This document shows positions 43,705 to 52,780 of a DNA stretch of 64,000 nucleotides, one piece after another (position 1 is the stretch's first letter; each line of letters opens with the position of its first letter). The stretch comes from Erythrobacteraceae bacterium CCH12-C2 (GTDB lineage: Bacteria > Pseudomonadota > Alphaproteobacteria > Sphingomonadales > Sphingomonadaceae). Location of the stretch: contig LSKF01000050.1 in NCBI GenBank assembly GCA_001556995.1, forward strand, positions 62,001-126,000, in the 5' to 3' direction. The notes beneath the pieces were generated by a model. The model did not search any database. It saw only the letters and a program-made list of their open reading frames with translations, and was not told the origin of the DNA. The position numbers and the translations under genes are program-made.

Positions 43705-44969
43705 GCCCGGTTTCGCCCGCTCTTGGGCCCGTTGCTCTGGCCCGAGCGCTGTTGCTGCAAGGCCCGCAGGGAGCGTTCGGACTGGCGCTCGGCGGCCATG
43801 AGGCTGCGCAGGATGCCTTCGCGAATGCCGCGGTCCGCTACCCCCAGCCGCCGCGCGGGCCACAGGTCGAGGATCGCCTCCAGAATCGCGCAGCCCGCCA
43901 CCACCAGATCAGCCCGGTCCTGCCCGATGCAGGGCAAGGTGCTGCGTTCATAGGGCGTCATCACCGAAAGCCGCGCGCTGATTTCGCGCATTTCCCCTGC
44001 CGGCACGATCAGCCCGTCCACAGCCTTGCGATCATAGCTGGGGAGTTCGAGATAGAGGCTGGCGAGCGTCGTCGCCGTGCCGCTGGTCCCGAGCAGGCGG
44101 ATGTCGGGATGCCGCGCGGAGGCGGCGACCCGCGCGGCGAAGGGCGCGAAGCTGTCCGATACCATCTGTTTCATCCGGGCATAGCGGTCGATCCGCGCCG
44201 CCTCGCTGTCCTCGCCCCGGCCGACGGTATCGGTCAAGGAGACCACGCCCCACGGCACGCTCTGCCAGTCGAGGATGCGCGGCACCCGGCTCGCCTCGGC
44301 CCCGCTGGCCTCGACCAGCACCAGCTCGGTCGATCCGCCGCCGATGTCGAAGATCACCGCAGGGCCTTCGCCCGCCTCCAGCAGGATATGGCACCCCAGC
44401 ACTGCCAGCCGCGCCTCTTCCTCGGCGCTGATGATGTCGAGCGCGATGCCGGTTTCGCGGCGCACCCGTTCGATAAAATCAAAGCCATTGCTCGCCCGGC
44501 GACACGCCTCTGTGGCGACCGAGCGGGCGAGACGGACATTGCGGCGTTGCAGCTTGTCGGCGCAGATCGTGAGCGCCGATAGCGTGCGATCCATCGCCGC
44601 ATCGGACAGCCGCCCGCTGGTCGCGAGCCCCTCGCCCAGCTTCACCACCCGGCTGAAGGCATCGATCACGGTAAAATCGCGGCCCGAGGGGCGGGCGATC
44701 AGCAGGCGGCAATTGTTGGTGCCAAGGTCAAGCGCGGCGTAAGCCTCGCCATGCTGGGCCGTTTTCATGGTGCCGATAGCGGCCAAGTCCGGCGCGCTGC
44801 GCCCTTGACCCGCAGCCGGCGATGCGCCGCCGCCCCGGCCATCGCGGCCGTTTTTCCGACAATCCTGCTGAGAGGGGCGCTTGTAGCGGAAATCGGCTAC
44901 CTTGCCGGACTTGCCGCCCCGTTTCTTCCCAGCACTTTTATTCCTGTCCGGCGGGAGAGTGTCCGCCAT
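43701..44969 (-). CDS. Ppx/GppA-family phosphatase (exopolyphosphatase type)
   Basis: The family hydrolyses polyphosphate or pppGpp. The 422-residue protein has the actin-like ATPase folds: phosphate-1 motif YAALDLGTNNCRLLI, EEEARL in the middle and DIGGGSTELVLV. It lacks the C-terminal HD-like half of the long Ppx enzymes, so it is the short form common in alphaproteobacteria. The first 67 residues are Lys/Arg/Gly-rich; the true start may be at ATG 44768. It is coupled with rlmE. Confidence 0.88.
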   Translation of the reverse strand: MADTLPPDRNKSAGKKRGGKSGKVADFRYKRPSQQDCRKNGRDGRGGGASPAAGQGRSAPDLAAIGTMKTAQHGEAYAALDLGTNNCRLLIARPSGRDFTVIDAFSRVVKLGEGLATSGRLSDAAMDRTLSALTICADKLQRRNVRLARSVATEACRRASNGFDFIERVRRETGIALDIISAEEEARLAVLGCHILLEAGEGPAVIFDIGGGSTELVLVEASGAEASRVPRILDWQSVPWGVVSLTDTVGRGEDSEAARIDRYARMKQMVSDSFAPFAARVAASARHPDIRLLGTSGTATTLASLYLELPSYDRKAVDGLIVPAGEMREISARLSVMTPYERSTLPCIGQDRADLVVAGCAILEAILDLWPARRLGVADRGIREGILRSLMAAERQSERSLRALQQQRSGQSNGPKSGRNRA

Positions 44970-45078
44970 GATCGCTTTGCTTCCATATCACCCCGCGCGC
45001 TGCACTGGCGCGGGGCACTTGACAACAAAACTACCCCAAGCCCCGCGCAAGAGCAAGCAGCCCCCGGCAAACGGCGTG

Positions 45079-45107
45079 CTTGACCTTGCGGCCGCGCGAA
45101 ACTAGAG
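45079..45107 (+). promoter_or_regulatory. Housekeeping promoter of tRNA-Gln
   Basis: CTTGAC (45079-45084), a 17-base spacer and CTAGAG (45102-45107) lie about 45 bp before the mature tRNA end. CTTGAC is the usual alphaproteobacterial -35 form. Confidence 0.5.
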
Positions 45108-45151
45108 GGCGCGCTTGTCGTCGCAGCCGGACCGCCGCGCGCGAAGGCCAA

Positions 45152-45225
45152 TGCCCCGTCCTCTAATGGTAAGAGAGCGGACTCTGACTCCGTCAATCAA
45201 GGTTCGAATCCTTGCGGGGCATCCA
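45152..45225 (+). tRNA. tRNA-Gln (anticodon CTG)
   Basis: A full cloverleaf: acceptor TGCCCCG pairing with CGGGGCA, D-arm, anticodon stem GCGGA/TCCGT with loop CTCTGAC (anticodon CTG, reading CAG), and T-arm with GGTTCGAATCC. The discriminator is T45222 and CCA (45223-45225) is encoded. Confidence 0.93.
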
Positions 45226-45312
45226 GCCATATGATCAACGGCTTATGGACTCTGGGTCCATTATCAGGGACAAGACTGGCCGGGATTGGTTCGCGGCGGT
45301 GTTCTTGGTTCA

Positions 45313-46299
45313 ATGCTTAACCGCACTAGGCGCAAGAGAGATCATAACATTGGGCGCGGTTTTGCGCTTCTGTTGGCATTTGCCCTCGTATCCTTAGTCG
45401 TCGGTTATCTCGCGTTTATCTCAGGTGTCGAAGCTGAGCGCGGTCAAAAATATGCCGATGCGTATGCCCAAAGCGCCAAAGAAGATGCGAAGCGCGCATG
45501 CATCGGTAAGGAGTCGTCGTTGGCGTTCGACTGCGTCTATGAACGCGTAGAGGCAAGCCAAGACCAAGCTAATGCCCGCCAAGAATTGGAGGCCCAGCAA
45601 GGGATGCTGTTTTGGGCCGCTGTTATGGCCTTTGTTGCGATTGCCTCAGTCATCCTTACCGCAGCGGCTCTCTGGTACATTCGAGGAACTTTGCTCGAAA
45701 CCGAAAAGATCGCCAGAGACAGCAGACGAACAGCTAAGGCGTCCCAAGACGCTACTCGAGCAATGGTAGAAGCAAACCAGATTTCACAAGAAGCTCATCG
45801 GCCATGGCTTGGTATTTCTGCCGAGATTTTTCATATAGGAAAATTAAAGAACCAAGTAGTTACAATTTCTCTCAACGTTAAAGTCAAAAATTATTCACAA
45901 TATCCAGTGCGCAATGTGAGGGTTGCAGCCCACGGACATTTTTGGATTGGCGGGTATAAGGGAACTACTTCAATTGATGACGATAAGAGCTTTTTAGATT
46001 ATTTCCTTTCGGAAAGCACCAATTTTGGGGGCCAATCTGTTTTTCCTCAGGACGAGATTGTGATTTTGACGCACGCCTCACTGATGGACCCAGATGGTCT
46101 CTTAATACAAAATCCTCTTTGCACCGTAACGATTATGGCACGCTACGAGCACAGCGCTGGTGTCGGGGAAACGATAAGCAGTTTCCTGATGTTCTTGCCA
46201 AAGCAGGGACCTAAACTCCCTAAGGCCGACATAGCTGAGGGTTGGGTAAAGCCCAACGTGGTTCTGACACCGATGCCAAACGGAACAACTGCCGCTTAA
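45313..46299 (+). CDS. Two-helix membrane protein of unknown function, AT-richer
   Basis: The 328-residue product has two membrane helices (ALLLAFALVSLVVGYLAFISG and FWAAVMAFVAIASVILTAAALW) linked by a helical segment with two cysteines (ACIG, FDCVY). A coiled-coil-like stretch (TEKIARDSRRTAKASQDATRAMVEANQ) leads into a soluble beta-rich domain from about residue 170. I do not recognise the family. The second half of the gene is clearly richer in A+T than its surroundings, and it lies directly after a tRNA gene, both signs of acquisition. ATG 45313 is chosen; a TTG nine codons earlier is the only alternative nearby. Confidence 0.65.
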   Translation: MLNRTRRKRDHNIGRGFALLLAFALVSLVVGYLAFISGVEAERGQKYADAYAQSAKEDAKRACIGKESSLAFDCVYERVEASQDQANARQELEAQQGMLFWAAVMAFVAIASVILTAAALWYIRGTLLETEKIARDSRRTAKASQDATRAMVEANQISQEAHRPWLGISAEIFHIGKLKNQVVTISLNVKVKNYSQYPVRNVRVAAHGHFWIGGYKGTTSIDDDKSFLDYFLSESTNFGGQSVFPQDEIVILTHASLMDPDGLLIQNPLCTVTIMARYEHSAGVGETISSFLMFLPKQGPKLPKADIAEGWVKPNVVLTPMPNGTTAA

Positions 46300-46307
46300 G
46301 CTTCAAT

Positions 46308-46325
46308 TGATGACACCTGTCATCA
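46308..46325. other. Perfect 8-bp dyad TGATGACA-CC-TGTCATCA
   Basis: It lies nine bases after the stop of the unknown membrane protein gene. It has no T-run, so it may be an operator or a processing site rather than a terminator. Confidence 0.4.
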
Positions 46326-46459
46326 CGGCGGCGACTTTTAACAGCATCATTGCGTACCTGCTTCATAATTCTCCGACAACGCACCACCTTTGCTCCCCGC
46401 AAAACATCCCCAAAGCAAAGCGGTTGCGGCGCTAACCGGCTCCCACTAGGGGTCTCACC

Positions 46460-47335
46460 ATGACCGAAAAAGACCTGACCGACCGCAAGTTCTACCGCGC
46501 TGGCGAGGAGACTCGCTTTGCCGAGGGTGGCCCCGAGCGCACGCCGCAGACCGTCCACCCGGCTTACAAGCTCGCTTTCCGCGACACCGATTTCCTGCTG
46601 CGCGATGAGCTGCGCCCGGTGCGGTTTCAGCTGGAATTGCTCAAGCCCGAAATGCTGCTCGATGAAGCCCGCGTCGGCTCGACGCTGGTGATGTATGGCT
46701 CGGCGCGCATTCCCTCGCCCAAGGAGGCTGAGGCGAAGCTGGAGGCGGCCAAGGGCGGCAGCGAATATGAGCAGAAGGTCGCCCAGCGGCTGGCGGACAA
46801 GGCGAAGTATTATGACGAGGCCTATCGCCTCGCCCGGCTGGTCAGCGAAAAGGGGATCATCGAGAATGGTGAGCGCCAGTTCGTCATCACCACCGGCGGC
46901 GGGCCTTCGATCATGGAGGCGGGCAATCGCGGGGCTTCGGACGCGGGGAGCGAATCGATCGGGCTCAACATCGTGCTCCCGCACGAACAGGCACCGAACC
47001 CCTATGTGACGCCTTACCTCAGCTTCCAGTTCCACTATTTCGCGCTGCGCAAGATGCACTTCCTGCTGCGCGCCCGCGCGGTGGCGGTGTTCCCCGGCGG
47101 GTTCGGGACGTTTGATGAATTCTTCGAGCTCATCACCCTCATTCAGACCGGCAAGATGAAGCCGATCCCGATCATCCTGTTCGGCAAGGAGTTCTGGACC
47201 CGCGTGGTGGATTTCGAGGCGCTGGCCGAGGAAGGCGTGATCTCGAAGAGCGATCTCGACCTGTTCCAGTGGTGCGAAACCGCCGAGGAAGCCTGGGCCT
47301 GCATATGCGCTTTCTATGAGCTCCCCCGCACCTGA
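46460..47335 (+). CDS. LOG-family protein (nucleotide 5'-monophosphate nucleosidase type)
   Basis: The 291-residue protein is of the LOG/lysine decarboxylase-like family, which releases free bases such as cytokinins from their ribotides. The signature FPGGFGTFDEFFE and the nucleotide-binding TTGGGPSIMEAGNRGA are present, with an unusually long N-terminus of about 75 residues. Bacterial members may simply be AMP nucleosidases. It overlaps the next gene by 20 bases. Confidence 0.85.
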   Translation: MTEKDLTDRKFYRAGEETRFAEGGPERTPQTVHPAYKLAFRDTDFLLRDELRPVRFQLELLKPEMLLDEARVGSTLVMYGSARIPSPKEAEAKLEAAKGGSEYEQKVAQRLADKAKYYDEAYRLARLVSEKGIIENGERQFVITTGGGPSIMEAGNRGASDAGSESIGLNIVLPHEQAPNPYVTPYLSFQFHYFALRKMHFLLRARAVAVFPGGFGTFDEFFELITLIQTGKMKPIPIILFGKEFWTRVVDFEALAEEGVISKSDLDLFQWCETAEEAWACICAFYELPRT

Positions 47336-47858
47336 CGCAGCGGTGATCCGCACACCCCGGCTGGTGCTGCGCCGGGTGCGGCCTGCCGACGACTTTGCCG
47401 GGATGCACGCGGTCCTCTCGAACGCGCAGGCGATGGCCTATTGGGCGACGCCTCCGCACGACAGCGAGGACCAGACCCGCGCCTGGCTTGCGGCGATGGC
47501 GCAGACTACCCCGGACGAGGGCGATGATTTCATCATCGAATTTGAGGGGCGCGCTGTGGGCAAGGCGGGGTTCTACCGCTTCCCCGATATCGGCTACATC
47601 CTCGATCCCGCCTTGTGGGGGCAGGGGCTGGTGTCCGAGGCGCTGACGCCGATCATCGCGCGGGCCTTTGCCCTGCATGGGCTGGAGCGCATCACCGCCG
47701 ATGTCGATCCGCGCAACACGGCTTCGATACGGCTGCTGGAAAAACTGGGCTTTGCCGAAAGCAACCGGGCCGCAAAGACCTGGCTGATTGCGGGGGAATG
47801 GTGCGACAGCGTCTATTTTGCGCTGACAGCTCAGGACTGGAGCGCACGCACCGCCTGA
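47316..47858 (+). CDS. GNAT acetyltransferase, RimJ/RimL type
   Basis: The 180-residue protein starts like RimJ/RimL enzymes (IRTPRLVLRRVRPADDFAGM) and has the acetyl-CoA region DPALWGQGLVSEALTPIIARAF followed by DVDPRNTASIRLLEKLGFAE. The target is unknown. It starts within the LOG gene and ends 28 bases inside the opposite-strand thiD gene. Confidence 0.88.
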   Translation: MSSPAPDAAVIRTPRLVLRRVRPADDFAGMHAVLSNAQAMAYWATPPHDSEDQTRAWLAAMAQTTPDEGDDFIIEFEGRAVGKAGFYRFPDIGYILDPALWGQGLVSEALTPIIARAFALHGLERITADVDPRNTASIRLLEKLGFAESNRAAKTWLIAGEWCDSVYFALTAQDWSARTA

Positions 47859-48655
47859 TGCCCCAGCGGGCCATTGCCCGCGCCGAAACCGGGGGCGGCT
47901 TCGATCGCGCGCAGCACGAATTGGCGGCCCAGCCTGACAGCGTGCTCCAGCGGCTGGCCGTGACCAAGCAGCGTCGCGATTGCTGACGAGAGCGTGCAGC
48001 CGGTCCCATGGGTGTGGGGCGTGTCGATCCGCGCATGATCGAACTGGACCGCGCGCCCGCCATGCGCGGCGGTGGCGGGGATATAGAGCACGTCGATGAT
48101 CCGCGCGTCCTCGGTATGCCCACCCTTGGCCAGCACGGCGGCACCTGTGGCTTCGGCGAGTTCCTCGGCGGCGGCGACCATCTGCTCGCTGGTGGCAAGG
48201 CTGCGGCCCACCAGATGGCCGAGCTCGGGCAGGTTGGGGGTGATCAGGCCCGCGAGCGGGAACAGCGTCTCGCGCAGCGCTGCAATCGCAGCCGGATCGA
48301 TCAGCGCCGCGCCCGAAGTCGCGATCATCACCGGATCGAGCACGATCGGCACCGGTACATCCTCCAGCGCGCGGGCGACATGGGTGATGATGTCGGCATC
48401 ATGCAGCATCCCGATCTTGATCGCATCGACGCCGATATCGCTGAGGCAGGAGGCGATCTGCTCGCCCACCATATCGCCCGCCATCGGCGCAATCGCCTGA
48501 ACGCCGACGCTGTTCTGCGCGGTGACTGCCGTTATCGCAGTCATCGCATAGCCGCCGAGCATGGTGATGGTCTTGATATCAGCCTGAATGCCCGCCCCGC
48601 CGGAGGAGTCCGACCCGGCGATGGCGAGGATGCGAGGGGGTGTGCGGGTGGTCAT
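47831..48655 (-). CDS. thiD: Hydroxymethylpyrimidine/phosphomethylpyrimidine kinase
   Basis: ThiD makes HMP-PP for thiamine synthesis. The 274-residue ribokinase-fold protein has AIAGSDSSGGAGIQADIKT near the start, DPVMIATSG, ITPNLPE and the catalytic base region THGTGCTLSSAIA. I use ATG 48655; ATG 48667 is possible, while further extension reads into a repeat. No TPP riboswitch is visible upstream. Confidence 0.95.
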   Translation of the reverse strand: MTTRTPPRILAIAGSDSSGGAGIQADIKTITMLGGYAMTAITAVTAQNSVGVQAIAPMAGDMVGEQIASCLSDIGVDAIKIGMLHDADIITHVARALEDVPVPIVLDPVMIATSGAALIDPAAIAALRETLFPLAGLITPNLPELGHLVGRSLATSEQMVAAAEELAEATGAAVLAKGGHTEDARIIDVLYIPATAAHGGRAVQFDHARIDTPHTHGTGCTLSSAIATLLGHGQPLEHAVRLGRQFVLRAIEAAPGFGAGNGPLGHQAVRALQS

Positions 48656-48904
48656 GCTGGGCGCCATAGCAAGCCTGCGCGGGAGCGGGGATTGTTTTTG
48701 CTGGATGGAGACGCGGGGAGAGGTGGTCTTCTGATCGTCCGTCACCCCAGCGAAAGCTGGGGCCAAGGGCCCTAAGGTGTAGCGCTTGCCGCTCTAGGTC
48801 CCAGCTTTCGCTGGGATGACGGAGAGCGGTTTCCGGGTTGTTTCCCGAATGCTCGCTTCTCGCACAAATTTGTGCACAGCCGCCGTGCGGATCGTCCGCG
48901 CCGC
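48656..48904. other. Intergenic region upstream of thiD
   Basis: The 249 bp hold the inverted repeat at 48739-48822 and otherwise nothing recognisable. Confidence 0.5.
48739..48822. repeat. Inverted repeat around CCCAGCGAAAGCTGGG
   Basis: The arms 48739-48760 and 48801-48822 are 22 bp with one mismatch and enclose about 40 bp. Each arm also contains its own short palindrome CCAGC-GAAA-GCTGG, so it can fold as one long or two small hairpins. It is a different family from the four ~95-bp elements. Confidence 0.75.
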
Positions 48905-49135
48905 TTAGCCCTTAAACTTGCGCTCCGTCGATGGCGGGTATTTGGCGTGGAGCGCCTTGGCCCGCGTCGGCCGGTCCATCAGCTCGCCGCCGCAATTGGG
49001 GCAGCGGTCATCGAGGTCTTCGGCGCATTCGGCGCAGAAGGTGCATTCGAACGAGCAGATGAAGGCCCCCGGCGCCTCAGCGGGCAGGCCTGCGCCGCAC
49101 ATCTCGCAATCGGGTCGCATTTCCAGCATGGGCAT
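48905..49135 (-). CDS. DUF1272 small zinc-ribbon-like protein
   Basis: The 76-residue protein has four cysteine pairs: CEMC, FICSFECTFCAEC and CPNC, as in the DUF1272 family (MLE.RP.C start). It probably binds one or two zinc ions. ATG 49135 follows AGGA at a good distance; a GTG at 49138 is too close to it. It lies downstream of glmM with a repeat between. Confidence 0.85.
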   Translation of the reverse strand: MPMLEMRPDCEMCGAGLPAEAPGAFICSFECTFCAECAEDLDDRCPNCGGELMDRPTRAKALHAKYPPSTERKFKG

Positions 49136-49142
49136 CACTTCC

Positions 49143-49237
49143 TTCCCGTTCGCCCTGAGCTTGTCGAAGGGCTGCTTTTCTTTTTGGACCGCGAGCTAGA
49201 AGAAGGACAGTGCTTCGACAAGCTCAGCACGAACGGA
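49143..49237. repeat. Intergenic inverted-repeat element, copy 2
   Basis: Arms CCGTTCGCCCTGAGCTTGTC and the inverse at 49213-49237. Unlike the other copies it lies between two genes on the same strand (glmM and the DUF1272 gene). Confidence 0.75.
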
Positions 49238-49245
49238 CTTGGACT

Positions 49246-50583
49246 TTACACCGCCGCGCGCACGGCTTCGCAGATGGTGTCGACCACCGCTTCAACCTGC
49301 CCGCGATCATCGCCTTCGGCCATGACGCGGATCACCGGCTCGGTGCCCGAAGGACGGATCACGAGGCGGCCCTTGCCTGCCAAGGCCGCCTCGGCCTGGG
49401 CGATGACCGCCTGCACCTGCGCGTTATCGAGCGGCTTGCCGCCCTCGTAGCGCACGTTCTTGAGCAATTGCGGCACCGGATCAAACACGTGCAGCACCTC
49501 GCTCGCGGGCTTGCCGCTGCGCACCAGGCTCGCCAGCACCCGCAGCGCCGCCACGGTGCCATCGCCGGTGGTGGCGTGATCGAGCAGGATCATATGGCCC
49601 GATTGCTCACCGCCGACATTGTAGCCGCCCGCCTTCATCGCTTCGAGCACATAGCGGTCGCCCACCTTGGCGCGCACCAGATCGAGGCCGCGCCCGGCGA
49701 GATAGCGTTCGAGCCCGAGATTGCTCATCACCGTCGCGACGATCCCGCCGCCGCGCAGCAGGCCCTTGTCCTCCATCCGCCCGGCGATCAGCGCCATGAT
49801 CTGGTCGCCATCGACGGCGCGGCCTTTCTCGTCGACCACGATCAGCCGATCCGCATCGCCATCCAAGGCGATGCCAATATCCGCGCCTTCCTCGACCACC
49901 TTGGCTTGCAGCGCGGTAATGGCGGTGGAGCCGACGCCGTCGTTGATATTCGTGCCATTGGGCGTAACGCCGAGCGTCACCACCTCCGCCCCCAGCTCCC
50001 AGATTGCGGAAGGGGCAACATGATAGGCTGCGCCGTTGGCGCAATCGACCACCACCTTCAATCCATCGAAGCTGATGTCCGAAGCGACCGATTGCTTGAC
50101 CGCGTGGATATAGCGCCCCCGCGCATCCTCGATCCGGCGCGCGCGGCCGATCATTTCGGCGGGGGCGAGCGGGATGTCGGTTTCCATCAAGCGCTCGATC
50201 TCGCTCTCGGCCTCATCGGACAGCTTGAACCCATCGGGGCCGAACAGCTTGATGCCGTTATCGGCGTACAGATTGTGGCTGGCCGAGATCATCACGCCAA
50301 GGTCCGCGCGCATCTCGCGGGTGAGGAGCGCGATGGCGGGGGTGGGAAGGGGGCCGGTCATGATCACGTCGATCCCGACGCTGGTGAAGCCCGCCACCAG
50401 CGCGCTTTCCATCATGTAGCCCGAAAGCCGCGTGTCCTTGCCGATCACCACCCGGTGGCGGTGCCCCCCGCGCACGAAGTGGCGGCCCGCGGCCTGCCCG
50501 ACCTTCATGGCGGTGGCGGCGGTCATTGCGCCGGTATTGGTGCGGCCCCGGATCCCGTCGGTGCCGAACAGCTTGCGTGTCAT
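49246..50583 (-). CDS. glmM: Phosphoglucosamine mutase
   Basis: GlmM converts glucosamine-6-phosphate to glucosamine-1-phosphate for UDP-GlcNAc synthesis. The 445-residue protein has the phosphoserine loop ISASHN (Ser102), the Mg2+ loop DGDADR (near 244), the sugar loop GGEQSGH and the phosphate loop RPSGTEP. It begins in the standard [13 protein letters not shown]. No folP or ftsH neighbour is present. Confidence 0.97.
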   Translation of the reverse strand: MTRKLFGTDGIRGRTNTGAMTAATAMKVGQAAGRHFVRGGHRHRVVIGKDTRLSGYMMESALVAGFTSVGIDVIMTGPLPTPAIALLTREMRADLGVMISASHNLYADNGIKLFGPDGFKLSDEAESEIERLMETDIPLAPAEMIGRARRIEDARGRYIHAVKQSVASDISFDGLKVVVDCANGAAYHVAPSAIWELGAEVVTLGVTPNGTNINDGVGSTAITALQAKVVEEGADIGIALDGDADRLIVVDEKGRAVDGDQIMALIAGRMEDKGLLRGGGIVATVMSNLGLERYLAGRGLDLVRAKVGDRYVLEAMKAGGYNVGGEQSGHMILLDHATTGDGTVAALRVLASLVRSGKPASEVLHVFDPVPQLLKNVRYEGGKPLDNAQVQAVIAQAEAALAGKGRLVIRPSGTEPVIRVMAEGDDRGQVEAVVDTICEAVRAAV

Positions 50584-50691
50584 CTTTGCGCCTTTGCCCC
50601 CTCACACGATTGTCTCGCGCTTCTGGCGCGGTTATCGCACAAAGGGAAGGGCGAGGCGCCCGTTTAAGGCCCCCCAACTAAGGATTGTGCA

Positions 50692-51990
50692 TTGCTGGAA
50701 AGTGAAAAGGCTGCGTCCGGCAGCGGAAAGTTCGCGCTGGTTTCGATCCGCCTGCCGGTGGTGCTGACCTTCGCCGCGCTGGTGGGCGGTCTGGTGGCGG
50801 GGATTGCTGGCGCAATGCTGGGCGCGCCTGCCGGCTTGAGCGATATTGCAGGGCTGATTGGCGGGTTGTGGCTGCGCGCCTTGCAGATGACGATTATCCC
50901 GCTGGTGGCGGCGCTGCTGGTGCTGGGGCTGGTGCAGATGATTCTCGCCGCGCGGGTCGGGCGGGTGGCGCGGCGGATGCTGGCGATCCTGGTCGCGGCG
51001 CAGCTGGCGGGCGGGACTTTTGCCACCTTCGCCATGCCCGCCTTGCTGCGTGCCTTCCCGGTGCCTGCCGGAGCCGAGGCCTTCCTCGCCCAGACCCCGG
51101 CGCAGGTGGGCGAGGTGCCCAAGGTGCTCGATTTCCTCGCCTCACTGGTCTCCCCCAACATCATCGCTGCCGCTGCGGAAACCGCGATGCTGCCGCTGAC
51201 GCTGTTCTTCGTGATGTTCGCGGTCGCGATTACGCGTCTGCCGGAAGATCAGGGCGAACGGCTGATGGGGTTCTTTCATGCGCTCGGTAATGCGATGCTG
51301 CTGATCATCGGCTGGGTGCTGAGCGCCGCGCCAGTGGGGGTGTTCGCGCTCGCCTACGGCGTGGGCGTGCAGAGCGGTGGCGGGGCGTTTGCGGCGCTGG
51401 GGCATTATGTGATCACTGTCACCTGCATGGGCGTGTTCGTGCTGCTGCTCGCCTACACCATCGCGGTGCTGGGCGGACGCGTCCCGCTTGGGCGCTTTGC
51501 CCGCGCGATGCTGCCCGCGCAGGCGGTGGCGCTCTCGACGCAGAGCTCGCTCGCCAGCCTGCCCGCGATGCTCGACAGCGCCGGGCGGCTCGGCTTGCGC
51601 GCTTCGACCGCCGAGTTCGTTCTGCCGCTTGCGGTGGTGGTGTTCCGGGCGACCAGCGCGGCGATGAACCTCGCGGTGGTCTATTACGTCGCCGCGCTCG
51701 CCGGGGTTGAAGTGCCGCTGACCGTCGCCTTGGCGGGCATCCTGATCGCCAGCGTGATCAGCCTCAGCGCGGTCAGCCTGCCCGGATCGATCAGCTTTGT
51801 CGTGTCCATCGGCCCCATCGCACTTGCGATGGGCGTGCCGGTTGAGCCGCTGGCGCTGCTGGTCGCGGTCGAGATGTTGCCCGATCTGATGCGTACCTTG
51901 GGCAATGTCACCATGAACGTCGCGGTGACGAGCGCGGTTGACCGCGCGGCTGAGCCTGCTGGAGAGGCAGCTCAGGCTGCCGCGACTTGA
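50692..51990 (+). CDS. Dicarboxylate/amino acid:cation symporter
   Basis: A 432-residue DAACS (GltP/DctA) family transporter with about eight helices. It carries the first re-entrant hairpin region LSTQSSLASLPAMLDSAG (serine-rich) and the second VSLPGSISFVVSIGPIA. Substrates are usually aspartate, glutamate or C4-dicarboxylates. The start is a TTG at 50692, seven bases after AAGGA; no ATG or GTG fits better without losing the N-terminus. Confidence 0.88.
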   Translation: MLESEKAASGSGKFALVSIRLPVVLTFAALVGGLVAGIAGAMLGAPAGLSDIAGLIGGLWLRALQMTIIPLVAALLVLGLVQMILAARVGRVARRMLAILVAAQLAGGTFATFAMPALLRAFPVPAGAEAFLAQTPAQVGEVPKVLDFLASLVSPNIIAAAAETAMLPLTLFFVMFAVAITRLPEDQGERLMGFFHALGNAMLLIIGWVLSAAPVGVFALAYGVGVQSGGGAFAALGHYVITVTCMGVFVLLLAYTIAVLGGRVPLGRFARAMLPAQAVALSTQSSLASLPAMLDSAGRLGLRASTAEFVLPLAVVVFRATSAAMNLAVVYYVAALAGVEVPLTVALAGILIASVISLSAVSLPGSISFVVSIGPIALAMGVPVEPLALLVAVEMLPDLMRTLGNVTMNVAVTSAVDRAAEPAGEAAQAAAT

Positions 51991-52062
51991 AGCTGCAACC
52001 CTTCGCCCTCATTTGCGTTACCGCTACGAGACCCGTTTCAACCCTGCCTTTGGAGGACACCC

Positions 52063-52671
52063 ATGGCTTTCGCACTTGCCCCGCTTCCCTATCCCGCTGA
52101 CGCGCTTGATCCGGCGATTTCGGCCGAGACGCTGTCGTTCCACCATGGCAAGCATCACCAGACCTATGTCGACAAAATGAACGCCGCGATCGAAGGCACG
52201 GCCCACGCTGATGCGTCGCTCGAAGCAATCATCGCCGCCTCGCGCGGGACCAATCAGGGCCTTTTCAACAACTCCGCCCAGACCTGGAACCACGCGTTCT
52301 ACTGGCACTCGATGGCGCCTGCCACGACCGCGCCTTCGGATGAGCTGGTCGCCAAGATCAACGACGCCTTCGGCTCGGTCGATGCGCTGAAGCAGCAGCT
52401 CAAGGACCGCGGCGTGGGCCACTTCGCCAGCGGATGGGTTTGGCTGGCCGAGAAGGACGGCAAGCTCAGCATCGAGGAAACTCACGATGCCGACACGCTG
52501 GCCGACAGCGATTTCAACCCGCTGCTGGTGCTCGACGTGTGGGAGCACGCCTATTACCTCGATCACCAGAACAAGCGCCCGGCCTATCTGGACGCGGTGG
52601 TCGAGAACAAGCTCAACTGGGCCTTCGCCAGCGAGAACCTCGCGCGTGGGACGGTGTGGACTTACGCCTGA
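52063..52671 (+). CDS. sodB: Superoxide dismutase (Fe type)
   Basis: The 202-residue enzyme has all four metal ligands: His27, His77 (NHAFYWHSM), Asp158 and His162 (DVWEHAYY). The tract FASGWVWL has Ala in place of the common Gly. Metal choice (Fe or Mn) is inferred as Fe from the family. A strong GGAGG precedes ATG 52063. It is cytoplasmic, with its own terminator. Confidence 0.95.
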   Translation: MAFALAPLPYPADALDPAISAETLSFHHGKHHQTYVDKMNAAIEGTAHADASLEAIIAASRGTNQGLFNNSAQTWNHAFYWHSMAPATTAPSDELVAKINDAFGSVDALKQQLKDRGVGHFASGWVWLAEKDGKLSIEETHDADTLADSDFNPLLVLDVWEHAYYLDHQNKRPAYLDAVVENKLNWAFASENLARGTVWTYA

Positions 52672-52694
52672 TTTTTTCAGGATTTGATTGAGAG

Positions 52695-52727
52695 AGGCCC
52701 GGGGCAGCGATGCTCTGGGCCTTTTTT
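52695..52727 (+). terminator. Intrinsic terminator of sodB
   Basis: A 12-bp stem AGGCCCGGGGCA/TGCTCTGGGCCT (two G-U pairs in RNA) with loop GCGA, followed by a T-run (52722-52727). Confidence 0.85.
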
Positions 52728-52780
52728 GCGTTCCGAGGGTTCAGCGCCAATTCAGCGCGGGCATCGCAATCGGCCCGACC

